Source of the DNA: Pristionchus mayeri
Lineage: Eukaryota > Nematoda > Chromadorea > Rhabditida > Neodiplogasteridae
Direction of reading: 5' to 3'
NCBI GenBank assembly: GCA_036245805.1
Contig: BTRK01000004.1
Coordinates: forward strand, 32,845,541 to 32,909,540
Length of the DNA stretch: 64,000 nt
The position numbers and the translations under genes are program-made. Positions 33,711 to 44,600 of the stretch are shown piece after piece (position 1 is the first letter of the stretch; the number at the start of each line of letters is the position of its first letter). Under the pieces are notes generated by a model, which saw only the letters and a program-made list of their open reading frames with translations, searched no databases and was not told where the DNA came from.

Positions 33711-33988
33711 GAGTTTGAGATCATCGACTACCTCTGCTCCAACCTGAAGGAGGAGGTTCTCAAGATCATGCCCGTCCAAAAGCAGACCAGGTTTGTAATA
33801 CTGTGAATAGGTGAAAAAGACATATCGCCTGGTCCGATATATCGCAAAATTGGCAATGCGTGTTCAAGGACGTTTGATGTACTCGTGTACTTCGAACATT
33901 ATAGATATGCGCGACATTTTTGTTATTGCAGAGCCGGGTGCTGCACCCGCTTCAAGGCCTTCGTCGCTATTGAAGATTTATTATCTCG
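33711..33988 (+). pseudogene. RPS2 middle exons
   Basis: Exon 33711-33790 reads [20 protein letters not shown] and PVQKQTR; exon 33932-33988 reads AGCCTRFKAFVAIED. These adjoin in 40S ribosomal protein S2 (uS5). The intron between them is normal in form (GTTTGT...TTGCAG), so this is a genomic copy and not a processed pseudogene. The conserved GQRTRFKAFVAIGDYNG stretch is altered (CC for QR, LL for YN). Confidence 0.8.
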
Positions 33989-34301
33989 GTGAGTGGGTAC
34001 TCTTTATCACGTCAGCACCATACCATTCCTGGTACCATCTAGCACAAAATCGGCAATTCGATACCAGATCCGTATCACATAGTAGTGCAGGTACCAGGAA
34101 TACATCACGTAGTACCACGACCATACCACGAGGTACCAGACCATCCAATGTGACTAGAAATTTCATATTATCTTGAATAAATACTTTTTAAACCCTGATA
34201 ACGCGTGCCTCGAGTGGGTTAAAAAGAAATATACGATTACCAGTATTTTCGAAAAAGTCGAATTGTTCTCCCTCGTGTCATAAAAATATTTTTTATGCAT
34301 T

Positions 34302-34379
34302 GGTGGACGCGGAGGAAAGGAAGGACACAAGGAGTGGATGCCCGTGACCAAGCTCGGACGTCTCGCCAAGGACATATAG
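34302..34379 (+). pseudogene. RPS2 N-terminal piece, out of order
   Basis: The frame reads [20 protein letters not shown], then LAKDI and TAG. In RPS2 this segment lies before the EFEIIDYL exon, yet here it lies 0.5 kb downstream of it on the same strand. The order is therefore rearranged. A TACCA-rich low-complexity stretch (34010-34140) lies between the pieces. Confidence 0.75.
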
Positions 34380-34505
34380 GTTGGCTAGTTTTGATTTTAT
34401 GCAGACAAAAAAGTATTAGCTAGATTGGTCGAAAAGTATACATTGGCAATAACATGCTCCTTTTCATTTACTGGCAAATATAGCATATTGCGGGTACAGT
34501 AATAA

Positions 34506-37114
34506 CTAGATTTCGACACTGCGCTGCGAAACATCGAATTCTTCATCCTCACTAGAATCCCCGAAGTCCAATTTTTCTTCTTCATACATGTCGTATCACT
34601 CTCTCTTGGCCTTCTTATTCATTTCCCACCAGTTCACTAGCTCGTCGTACACATCGTCCTCTGGGATACCCAGTCGCGCGACTTCCCGTGCCTCGCTCAG
34701 CTCCTCCCGCACTTTCAAGCTCTCCGCCAATATCTGGAAATAAATAAATGTTGAATTTATTTTAGTTGTATTTCGGGAAAGCTAATTATTTACCTCGCTC
34801 CTCCAAACATGGGTGCCTGCTCCTCTCTTTCTTTTGATGGCTACCACCAAGCGTCCCTTCCTCTTGAGAACAGTGTTCCCTATTTCGGCTCTCTGCCCCA
34901 GTAGGTCATCGAGCGTAAGGCCATTGTAATGGAGCATCGATTCTCGCATTTTCAGCTTGTAGTATGGGAGCGAGCTGAAGTTATTATTCGCTAATGCTGA
35001 TCTATTTGGCCATTGTTTTACTAACCATACAAGCATCTTCGGGGCATACATCAAGCTCAGTGGTAGCACTCATTGATCGATGTATCGATCAGTGAAGCCG
35101 CATTCAAAAATGGCTTTTCGATCCTTGGTGCGAAGACCAGAGAGCGAATCAACTCAAGCTCATCAGAATTTGCCTGCGAATCATGATATAATTTACGAAT
35201 ATGGTCTCGCAGATTGACTAACCATCAGTATCTCTCGCTTTTCGCCCTTCTTCAGCCTCTTTAGTCTACCATGCTCACACCTGGTGACAATTTCGAAGCC
35301 ATCTCCCTATTATTGAATTGTTTTATTGTTATTATTTGTTCACCTTTTTCCATTTATGCTTCCACTGGATGTGCATGACGAACGACCTAACTACTTCTAG
35401 TGCACGTTTTCGATCTTTCAATAGAGGGTATTTATTATGGACGCAATATAGATGGTTGAAAAACTTCTGATAAATTGGAGCGAGTGCGGGATTAGCCTTT
35501 ACGAGCTAAATGGTCATTATTTTTAAGAAATATATGTTCTCGTCCCAACCTTCCACCATTCTTTTCTTATCGGTCGCTGGACGTGCCACCAATCATTGAG
35601 TACTTCAATATGTGCAGTCTTGTTTTCCTCTCGCAGTTTCTTATTAACCATTGCATTTTGGTCACAAACTCTTGTGCTGAGCATATACATAAAACGTTTT
35701 TTCCTCTTAGTTACAATATTAGCTCACGTTATCTCTATCCCAGCATCGATAAGCTCAACTAGAGCTCTCTTTACTCCCTCGGACTCCATACGAATAGAAA
35801 TGTCATCTAGAATAGGTATTTTTACGGAATTTGTAATCCCTTATACCTATCCCTGGCATATTCTTATGCATCGCAACTCCTGCCAATGCAAGTTTCGTAG
35901 CACAGTCAATTACGGTGTTCTTATTATTCGTTGAGGTGAAGCCGGGGCAGTCGAACTGACCATCTATGGATACTTGCAGTCCCTTGCCCTAAATGCTTAC
36001 TTTAATAATCATGTTTTATAGCTCCCTATTTACCTCGGATGCGTTCACTGCTATTTCCCGCACTATCTCCTGCATCTCCTCATGCACCCTCTCAATCGCC
36101 ACACTCCCAATTTCTCTTACTACGTTCCGCATCTGTCTTTCCGACGCCAGATCCATTCCTATCAGACTCGCCCAATCATGCAATCACTGAAGTTAATGTT
36201 TAGTCTAGATTTTGTATAGTAGTTTTCCTCACCGGAGGTTTCATGCCAGTGATAAAAGCTGCGATAGGAACAAAGTGATTCGCAGAGTAGACTTGGCCAT
36301 TTCCTCTCCCAACCTTCTCCTGCCCTTCCCATTTGATGCTCTCTTTGCATTCCAGGCAGTCGTACGTCACTATCAGCGCATTACCCTCTGTTTTCGTCTC
36401 GATTAGACTTTGATCGAGTCGGGGCCCGCATTCCTCACACCGTTGAAACAAGCGCATCAAGCAGCTATGCTCAATAATTCCATTTTAAATTTCTTGGGCA
36501 CAACTTCATCCGTATCATTCCAGGAATCGACATCGATTGAATCGTTGAGGGAGAGGGCGGCGGTCGACCAAACAGGCTGAATTTTTTTCTCTTCGTTTTT
36601 CATTGTTCTATTTTCGTTTGTAAATCATGCACATTGTTTTCCAGTGATTTGTTTTCATATTAATATTCGTTGTAGTAATAGAATATATAATTTCTGAAAA
36701 TATTGAATAAAGACTGACATTGAGAGTGTCTTCATAGGAGAGTGGTGACAGTGGAGCACGAGGAGATCTCGTCTCACTCTGAATGTCTCTTTAGCTGATG
36801 AGATATATTTAGTAACGAATGATGGTGAGGCCAAGTGGGTAAGGATATTGTTGAACAGGACTCGGCCGTAAAGGTAGGGGAACTCACGTCAATTGGAAGG
36901 TCGTCGATCTGCTTATCGAAATGGCGTTCGCACCATCGAGGGTTTTTTTTTTCTGTCGATGCTTGTTGAGCAGATCCGCCGTCTCCTCATCATCTTTGTT
37001 CAATCGTAGAACCCATTCCCTCTGTTTAACAGGACGACTTGCGGGGGGAAATCGTTTGGTCCATATCGCAACTTCGTTGCACAAGAAACACCGTTTATAT
37101 CTTGCTAATTCCAT
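34506..37114 (-). pseudogene. THAP-containing Kolobok-like transposase, decayed
   Basis: The first exon (37114-36888) is a THAP finger: CFLCNEVAIWTKRFPPAS, then EWVLRL and RWCERHF, spacing C-x2-C ... C-x2-H. The last part is in another frame across a 10-A run. Exon 36460-36232 has two Cys pairs (RCEECGPRLD, YDCLECKESIKWEGQ). Later exons read DWASLIGMDLASERQM, QVSIDGQFDCPGFTSTNN, ITTRVCDQNAMVNKKL, LNDWWHVQRP and SFVMHIQWKHKW, then TRCEHGRL, NECYH and SLPYYKLKMRESMLHYNGL. This order matches the widespread transposase-derived family with DGRCDSPG, TDRH, DVWH and HHF.W motifs that I associate with Kolobok elements (from memory). Several defects are seen: the A-run frameshift, a TGA at the start of the 36.18-kb exon, a shift after NECYH, and a TGA at 34596-34598 before an acidic tail. 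Confidence 0.6.
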
Positions 37115-37676
37115 GATGCTGAATCATATATTGTGTGTTCGATAAATATCGGTAATGGAAAAAGTTGAAACTACACAAAAAAATCGATGAAAATAAGATA
37201 AAAATACGGAAAATTGGTGTAGAGCAAGCGTGCGCCTTAACTTTCCGCAGTTTCTGCACCCAATCTAGAACGCGGCTCCGGTCTTGAACTTTGATGTTCA
37301 TACTCCACTTAATAATTAATTTTTATTTTATTTTTGCAAAAATGATCGGAAAGGTGATACATTTCATCTGGACGTCAATGTTCTAAGAGTGCCAGGTCCC
37401 TTTAAGCTACCTATTCTTATGTATGTTTTCCCCTTGATAATTTATTTTATGTCTCGTGTTCAGTATATCCTTTATTTGTTGTTTTTTACGATAAATGCTT
37501 ACTAATTCTAACCACTTTCTTTGTACCAAATTTCGAGTCGTTCCATGGTCGACATTTTCTTATCTTATTATAAGACTATCCGGACTATGCGGACGAATTA
37601 TTTTCTTTGACATCTATGGGCATCGTAGCCTTTCATTTGCCCTCATCACACAGAATTTACGATTTCCTCATTCTAG

Positions 37677-38274
37677 GAATGTCGAGTGACTACTACGCAT
37701 TGGATGAGATCAAAGAGGAATCAGAAGAGTTCAAGGATGAACCACGCGATGAGTTTGCTGACATCAAACAGGAAGAACCAGTTCTCAATGTGAGTTTTCG
37801 TGAGACTTCTAACAAAAACTAAATCAATTTTAAGTTTTTTTCAAATACAAAACATATGAATATAAACGGATATATAAAGAATATTCGCATCCACAACCAT
37901 ATTATCAGGCGTGGTATCTTAATAAAGCCAATGAGATCAAGGAAGAACCAATGGAAATAAAGGAGGAGCCTATCGATGAATTCAAACAGGAAGAACCAAT
38001 TTCCGATGTGAGTTGATGCATTTTATACATATATTTTGTCTCCCAAAGAAATTTTGGTATCATGTAAACTATTTGTTCACTCGAAAATTGCCTAAGGCCG
38101 TATCAGTCGATGTGAAAACATCATAATGTTGTCGTTAATTGCTTGCTATGAACTCTCACGATCGAGACACTTGCTAAAAAATTCCCTCACGCTCAGATAT
38201 TGTGTCCTTCCACTGGCACTTCCCATCCTGTCGGTGGACCCGTTACCGTCACTGAAGTTGCATTGAAAACAAAG
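37677..38274 (+). CDS. Cluster gene, acidic and CPSTG exons
   Basis: Three exons are clean: 37677-37789 (ATG at 37679, MSSDYYALDEIKEESEEFKD), 37909-38007 (NEIKEEPMEIKEEPIDEF) and 38197-38274 (ILCPSTGTSHPVGG). Donors are GTGAGT, GTGAGT and GTGATT. The acidic KEEP/FKDEP exons resemble short activation or cofactor-binding repeats; KxEP-type sites are also possible sumoylation contexts (IKEEP, IKQEEP; inference). The gene continues into a broken THAP exon at 38457. Confidence 0.6.
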
Positions 38275-38456
38275 GTGATTTTTAAAAATCATTTATCTTA
38301 TTTTTTCAATTATTGTGTTTCTCGCACATCTTCTTATTGATATCAACTTTGAGTGTAACATTTCCCCTATATTCGTTTCCCCTATATTTCCCATCATGAT
38401 AATGCTATTTTTATATCTTTGACGTTGGAAATCTTTGAAACTATTGTTTGCTCTCA

Positions 38457-38850
38457 GATGCGGCGTATCAGGCGTGTCAAATGCGTCGTCTGTCATCGTC
38501 TATGTAACAGGGCTGAAATGAATCGATTCACCATGGATTAAAAGAAGAGAGCAGCTTGGGTTAACGGAGTTCGCTCAACTCAGGGGAAAAGGAGTGCTTT
38601 CATGGAACAACTGAGTTCCATTAAGTCTCAGTACTTGCGTGCAAGTCATTTCTCCTCATCTGACTTCATTCATAATGCGAATGGAACCGTTCTCCGGCCT
38701 GGTGCCGTTCCCTCATTCAATGATGAGTTGATTGATGAGAGGGCGGAGGCAACGAAATCCACAAAGAAGGTTTTCCCTTGCTCGGAATGTGATAAGAACT
38801 TCAGCGACAAATACTATCTTCAATCTCATATGAAGATTCATTCAGGCTAG
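38457..38850 (+). pseudogene. Broken THAP exon fused to a C2H2 finger
   Basis: One frame carries a THAP-like domain (RVKCVVCHRLCNRAEMNRFT, then AAWVNGVRST, ASHFSSSDF and LRPGAVPSFND) followed directly by a C2H2 finger (FPCSECDKNFSDKYYLQSHM, HSG). An in-frame TAA follows FTMD, and the third zinc ligand (Cys of C-x2-H) is replaced by Arg (YLRASHF). The usual donor after HTG is GC here, giving a TAG. Elsewhere in the cluster THAP and finger lie in separate exons, so an intron was lost or never present. It is a likely non-functional copy. Confidence 0.65.
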
Positions 38851-38951
38851 TTATAATTTTCGCAAATTCGATCACTTCAAAACAATCACGACCTGGTTCA
38901 TTCAAATTCTTGAAATCTATTTGCTGTCATAGCGGATGATGATGGTAATAT

Positions 38952-41075
38952 TGGGGGCGGACATTTCCTCAACGGATATTTCCGCAACGGAGTCCCATTC
39001 GCTTGACAGAAGGAGTAGCAATATGGGAGTTGTTGCATTGTTACCAGTATGTGCTCCCCCACTTTAGCATATATAAATTTTGTTACCAGGCGACCATGAG
39101 TTTCAACGTATAGGGGGTCATGGAAATCCACATACCATGAACTGATTTGGAGTGAAACTCAAGATCGCCTTGTAACAAAATTTACATATGAGGCGAATCG
39201 CGAGAGAATCGACCATTTTAGGGGGGTAGCGGCGGTAGTATTCATGTTTGTCCGATTCCGCTATAATTTTGGTTTTAAGTACTTCAAATGATGCTATTTC
39301 AAACTGCGTTGTCAGAATTTTGATATCGGTCGTCATCGTCGAGATTCAGAAGGCCAAATTTGGGACTATCACTTTTCGGCTATAAAATCGCGCACACTTA
39401 AATGATCATAAGTCTGTTTAAAATAAAGATAAAAGGCCGTTCTTTTTTCCAAAGAAAGCTACCACCATGCGCTACAACTTTCATGTTGAGGTCATCAATC
39501 CTGGTGCTCATCTTGGTGCGGGGTGGTCGGGTGCACCAAAACTTTCGGACCTTTGGAAAACGGAAAAACTATCTGGGTTTTCATGCTTAAGTTGTAGTAC
39601 ATACATATGTCTCAATTCTCGCCAAAAATGAAGGAAATCGAAGTATAAACAAAAAAAAGCATTCACTTTCGTGAAGCGACCCCAAAATGACTTCCAGACA
39701 AGCGTACTTCCGTACTTTCAATTACGCTCATTTCTGCTCAAAATCATTCAATAACATCGAAAACAACATTTGAAGTTGTTTCCCCCACATTCTAGCACTT
39801 CCATTGGTCATACATGATCACATGACTCAAAATTTAAAAATCGATATTTCGACCTGTTTCAACTTGGGGGAGGGCGCTAATGCACACAATGTGTTTCAAA
39901 TAATGTAGAAAAGATGACAGAAAACGACGAAAGAGGCGAGCGAGGGAGCGCTAAATAGAGGGGAGGGAGAGGGAGGTCAGAGGGCGAGAGCGCCAGACGG
40001 TTAGAGCGCGCGCTCTCGGGGGATTCTAGCCTATTCCTATCCAAATTCCAGGCTCTGTAGCACGGTTCAACGAGAAGATAGAGACTCACTTTCAACAGAT
40101 GAAATGTTCAGCTCATCGTGCTCTACATTTCTAGCCATAAGCCGGATCCCTACGACCACTTTGACCTATTATACAGTTTTGCGCATTTTCTTGAATTCCT
40201 CGTATGAAAACTCACATTTATAGACACCCCTCTCTCTGACTAGTTTAGAGGGACATTTCTACATTATTTGAAACACATTGTGTGCATTAGCGCCCTCCCC
40301 CAAGTTGAAACAGGTCGAAATATCGATTTTCAAATTTTGAGTCATGTGACCATGTATGACCAATGGAAGTGCTAGAATGTGGGGGGAAACAACTTCAAAT
40401 GTTGTTTTCGATGTTTTTGAATGATTTTGAGCAGAAATGAGCGTAATTGAAAGTACGGAAGTACGCTTGTCTGGAAGTCATTTTGGGGTCGCTTCACGAA
40501 AGTGAATGCTTTTTTTTGTTTATACTCCGATTTCTTTCATTTTTGGCGAGAATTGAGACATGTGTATGTACTACAACTTAAGCATGAAAACCCAGATAGT
40601 TTTTCCGTTTTCCAAAGTTACGAAAGTTTTGGTGCACCCGACCACCCCGCACCAAGATGAGCACCAGGATTGATGACCTCAACATGAAAGTTGTAGCGCA
40701 TGATGGTAGCTTTCTTTGGAAAAAAAGAACGGCATTTTATCTTTATTTTAAACAGACTTATGATCATTTAAGTGTGCGCGATTTGATAGCCGAAAAGTGA
40801 TAGTACCAAATTTGGCCTTCTGAATCTCGACGATGACGACCGATATCAAAATTCTGACAACGCAGTTTGAAAGAGCATCATTCGACGTACTTCCCACATA
40901 AATGGTTTCCTGATAGGACAAACTTTTTTGCTACCGCCGCGGCGTGGTCGATTCTCTCGCGATTCGCCTCATATGCTAATGTGGGGGAGCAAATACTGGT
41001 AACAATGCAACAACTTCCATATTGCTACTCCTTCTGTCAAGCGAATGGTACTCCGTTGCGGATATGTCCGCCCCC
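38952..41075. mobile_element. CGGACATTTCC-family foldback, split by another foldback
   Basis: Left arm TGGGGGCGGACATTTCCTCA and right arm CGGATATGTCCGCCCCC match the element at 20837-21200. GGTAATAT (38944-38951) and GGTAATTT (41076-41083) flank it: an 8-bp target duplication with one mismatch. A 1.78-kb element is inserted near the middle at 39191. Confidence 0.8.
39191..40969. mobile_element. Complete large foldback element, 1.78 kb
   Basis: Arms of about 700 bases begin AGGCGAATCGCGAGAGAATC and mirror at the right end. A central loop near 39.95-40.25 kb is purine-rich (GAGGGGAGGGAGAGGGAGGTC). CATATG flanks both sides; because that word is palindromic and recurs at other copies, it may belong to the termini. 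It is inserted into the foldback that surrounds it, hence younger than that element. Confidence 0.85.
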
Positions 41076-41214
41076 GGTAATTTACACCCATTATCAGGTA
41101 AAAAAACTTGCGGGGAGCAATTTGATCAGAAGTTCTGGTCGCGCACGCATCAGTGTAACCACCAACACAAGGCAACAGTTGCTATTGTGAGCTGTTTTTG
41201 GGTCCATACCAAAA

Positions 41215-41676
41215 TGTCCCCCTCTCCCCCCTGGCAGTACCCGCCTCTCTAATCAAATATTGAAGTTTTAATTACATAACTCAATTAATTTTGGTTTAAA
41301 AGCTACGCTCTTTTTTGATTGTTAAAGAGCTTGAGCTGTTCTATCTTTTGTATGTTGATGCCTAAGAGCTCAGACTCACATGAACTTCGATACACTATCA
41401 AATGAGATAATTATTACATTTGATAGTGTACCGAAGTTAATGTGAGTCTGAGCTCTTAGGCATCAACATACAAAAGATAGAACAGCTCAAGCTCTTTAAC
41501 AATACAATAAGAGCGAAGCGTTTTAATCGAAATTAATTGAATTATGAATCAAAACTTCAAAATTCGAGGAGAGAGGATTGTTTTGAACGGGTGCATACCA
41601 AAATGTCCCCCTCTCCCCCTGGGGGTACTGCCAGGGGGAGAGGGGGACATTTTGGTATGCACCCGTTCAAAACAAT
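41215..41676. repeat. Double palindrome: foldback plus near-perfect hairpin
   Basis: The first palindrome is centred near 41411 (ACACTATCAAATG pairs with CATTTGATAGTGT), with arms running out about 120 bases each way. The second (41577-41676) is an almost perfect inverted repeat of about 48 bases per arm, from ATTGTTTTGAACGGGTGCAT to its mirror, around CCTGGGGGTACTGCCAGG. The word CATACCAAAATGTCCCCCTC occurs in both. Confidence 0.85.
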
Positions 41677-41696
41677 CTCAGCCAATACTAATTCAG

Positions 41697-44600
41697 GTTC
41701 CTAGAGAGCATACGTTTCCACTCTTCGAAAATGCAGTAAAGAAAGAAGAGGTGGAAGAGGAAGAACCAGGTGAACATCCCATTCTGTTTCCCTCGAAAAT
41801 ATGATATTAATAAATTCAGGCCCTTCAACTGCTGTTCTCTCACCTTCCTTCTACTGTTAATTGTTATTCTACTGTTAATTTATATGTATTGACCAAAATT
41901 CACTTATTTTAGCTTGCGTACAATGTAAATTGTTTAATTTTTCATTGTAATTTTGATTTTCTCGCTGATAATTTATCGTTATGTCTCACGTTCAGTATTT
42001 CAGTTATGCTTTTTTATGATAAATTATTTAAAATCGTACATGTTCTTCATTCCAAATTTCGAGTCGTTCCATGGTCGACATTTGCTTATCTTATCATTAG
42101 GCTAACCTGACTACTCGTTGGTCGAATTCATTTCGTTTACATCTATGGGCATCGTAGTCCTGAATTTCTTCATTCCAGGCATGTCAAGTGAATTCTATAC
42201 AATTGATGAGATTAAAGAAGAACCAGAAGGATTTAAAGATGAACCTATCGATGAATATGCTGATATCAAGCAGGAAGAACAATTTCTCAATGTGAGTCTT
42301 CGTGAAACGTTTGTACAATAATTATTATATATTTACTTGTTCACGAAAATTTCCCATGGAATGTTTGCTTTCACAAACGTATTATCAGCTTCCGCCTCTG
42401 GATACAACAAATGCGATCAAAGAAGAACCATTGGAGTTCAAAGATGAACCTTTCGATGCATTTGGTGACATCACTCAGGAAGAGCCAATGGATGATGTGA
42501 GTTGGGCCCTTGCGATCACTCCTAATAAGGAAATATATAAATAAATTCAACTCTGACAACAGACTGAGTTTTTTCACCTAATGGTAGCATAGCTTAGACT
42601 TTTATTGTAAAAAAACGCATTCGAACGCTTAGCATGATTTAGTTCCCCGCTAGTTGTATACGTCTTACAACAGTATAATTTCTCATCAGATGACACGGTG
42701 GAAGTGTGTCGTCTGTCATGATGTTTGTGATCGGTCTGAGATGCGCTCTTTCACTACAAATCTGAAGAAGCGCACGGCATGGGTAAACGGCGTTCGTTCG
42801 ACTTCGGAAGGAAGGACAACGCTCCTCGGCCAACTTGACGATCGCTCATATCTGTGTACCAGCCACTTCTCCCCTTCCAATCCCTTTCCCTTCTTCGATG
42901 TATGTGAAGACTAACCTTTTTGTAGTTTCTTAGTTGTTTTCAGGATTCTTTGGACAATGAAGTGGATATTATCTCTGTTGTCACTCCTCGTATTGGTCGT
43001 AAATCGATCGACGAGCAATTGGAATTCAATGGATTGCCTCTCTCCGCTGCAGAAATCGCCGAGGTGACCGGGTATACGGTAGCCGGGATAGGGCAGATTC
43101 AATATCACGCCTTTGTCAAGTTATAAAAACTCGATCACTATCATTTCAAAGTAAATTTCAACGCTGTTTCTTTCTTTTATGTAAGGCGGAAAAGTCTTCT
43201 TTCAATGCCCTGTTTATTATTTACAATTTATTTACCATAACTGTTTTACTCCAGAAACGTCATGTGGAATACGGTAAAGTGGAGAACGACGCGCTCTCCA
43301 TTCCTCACAAGCCGAACGAGATGAAAGAAGAGCTAATGGAAATTAAGGAAGAGTCGATCGATATGCTGGTTGATATCAAACACGAAGATCCTTTTGCCGA
43401 TGTGAGTCTGTTGCCGTTTCTTTAAACTACCTTTTGGTTTCGTGGAATTAAAATCTTCTTTGAAAAGTATAACTTTTTTATATCGATCTGCTGTTAGTTT
43501 ATCAGTTCCTATTGTTTCACGATACTTCTACAAACGTATGACGTTAATATGTCATTTTGAGGTCCCTGAACAGGAACTGAGTTCTTATTTCGAGGATACA
43601 GTGAAGAAAGAAGAGATGGATGATGAAGAACCAGGTATATTGTTGTTGTTTTTCTTTAATATATTTATTATTTAAGACCCGTCATATGTTCTTTTCTAAA
43701 CTCCTTCCGTCTCCCGTTTCTCTACAACTCATTCTTGGGATTCTTCTTGAACTGATCAGGAATATGTACCGTGTTCCAGAAATTTATTTATATTGCCGTA
43801 ATTTCATACACTGTCTATTTTTTTTGTTTCTTCGATAAATACTTTAGCGTCATCACAATTTCGTGGTTGAAATTTCAGCCGTTTTATAATCGGCCCATGC
43901 CTACATTATGTTGAATCTCCAGAGTTTTCAGTGGCTAGGTAATTACATGCAATTAGTCGCCTAATTTCGTTCCAGGCATGTCGAATGATTTCAATGTTGT
44001 GGATGAGATCAAAGAGGAGCCATTGGAGTTCAAGGATGAGCTATTCGATGATTTTCCTGACATCAAGCAGGAAGACCCATTTCTCAATGTGAGCGTTCTA
44101 CATAAAATTGCTTATTCAATATTTTTACTTTATTTTTGTTTTATATTTTACTAAATATCACAAATTTAGGGTGCTTCTTTTGACACAGTGAATGAGAGCG
44201 AATCAACGGAAATCAAGGCTGAGCCCATGGATGATTTTGCTGATGTCAAACAAGAAGAACCAATTGCCGATGTGAGTTTTCTCTGGTGTTTGATTTTTTA
44301 AAAACATTTTTCTATTTGATAGATATACAGTCCATCCACTGGAACATCTCCTTCTCTCGGTCACTCCACTCAAATGGAAAGAAATGCAGTGGACAACTCA
44401 TGTGTGTGCTCGAAATGTGGCAAGAAACTCTGCAACAAATACTATCTGAGAAAACACGTGCTCATTCATACAGGTTATTTTTTCGCATCCCTTCATCTTA
44501 AACTATTCACAATGCTATATTCTGTTTTTCAACTTTTCCAACTGTGACACATTGAAGTAATAGTATGACACCCAGTGTTTCACTCTTTTTTGAAGTTGCA

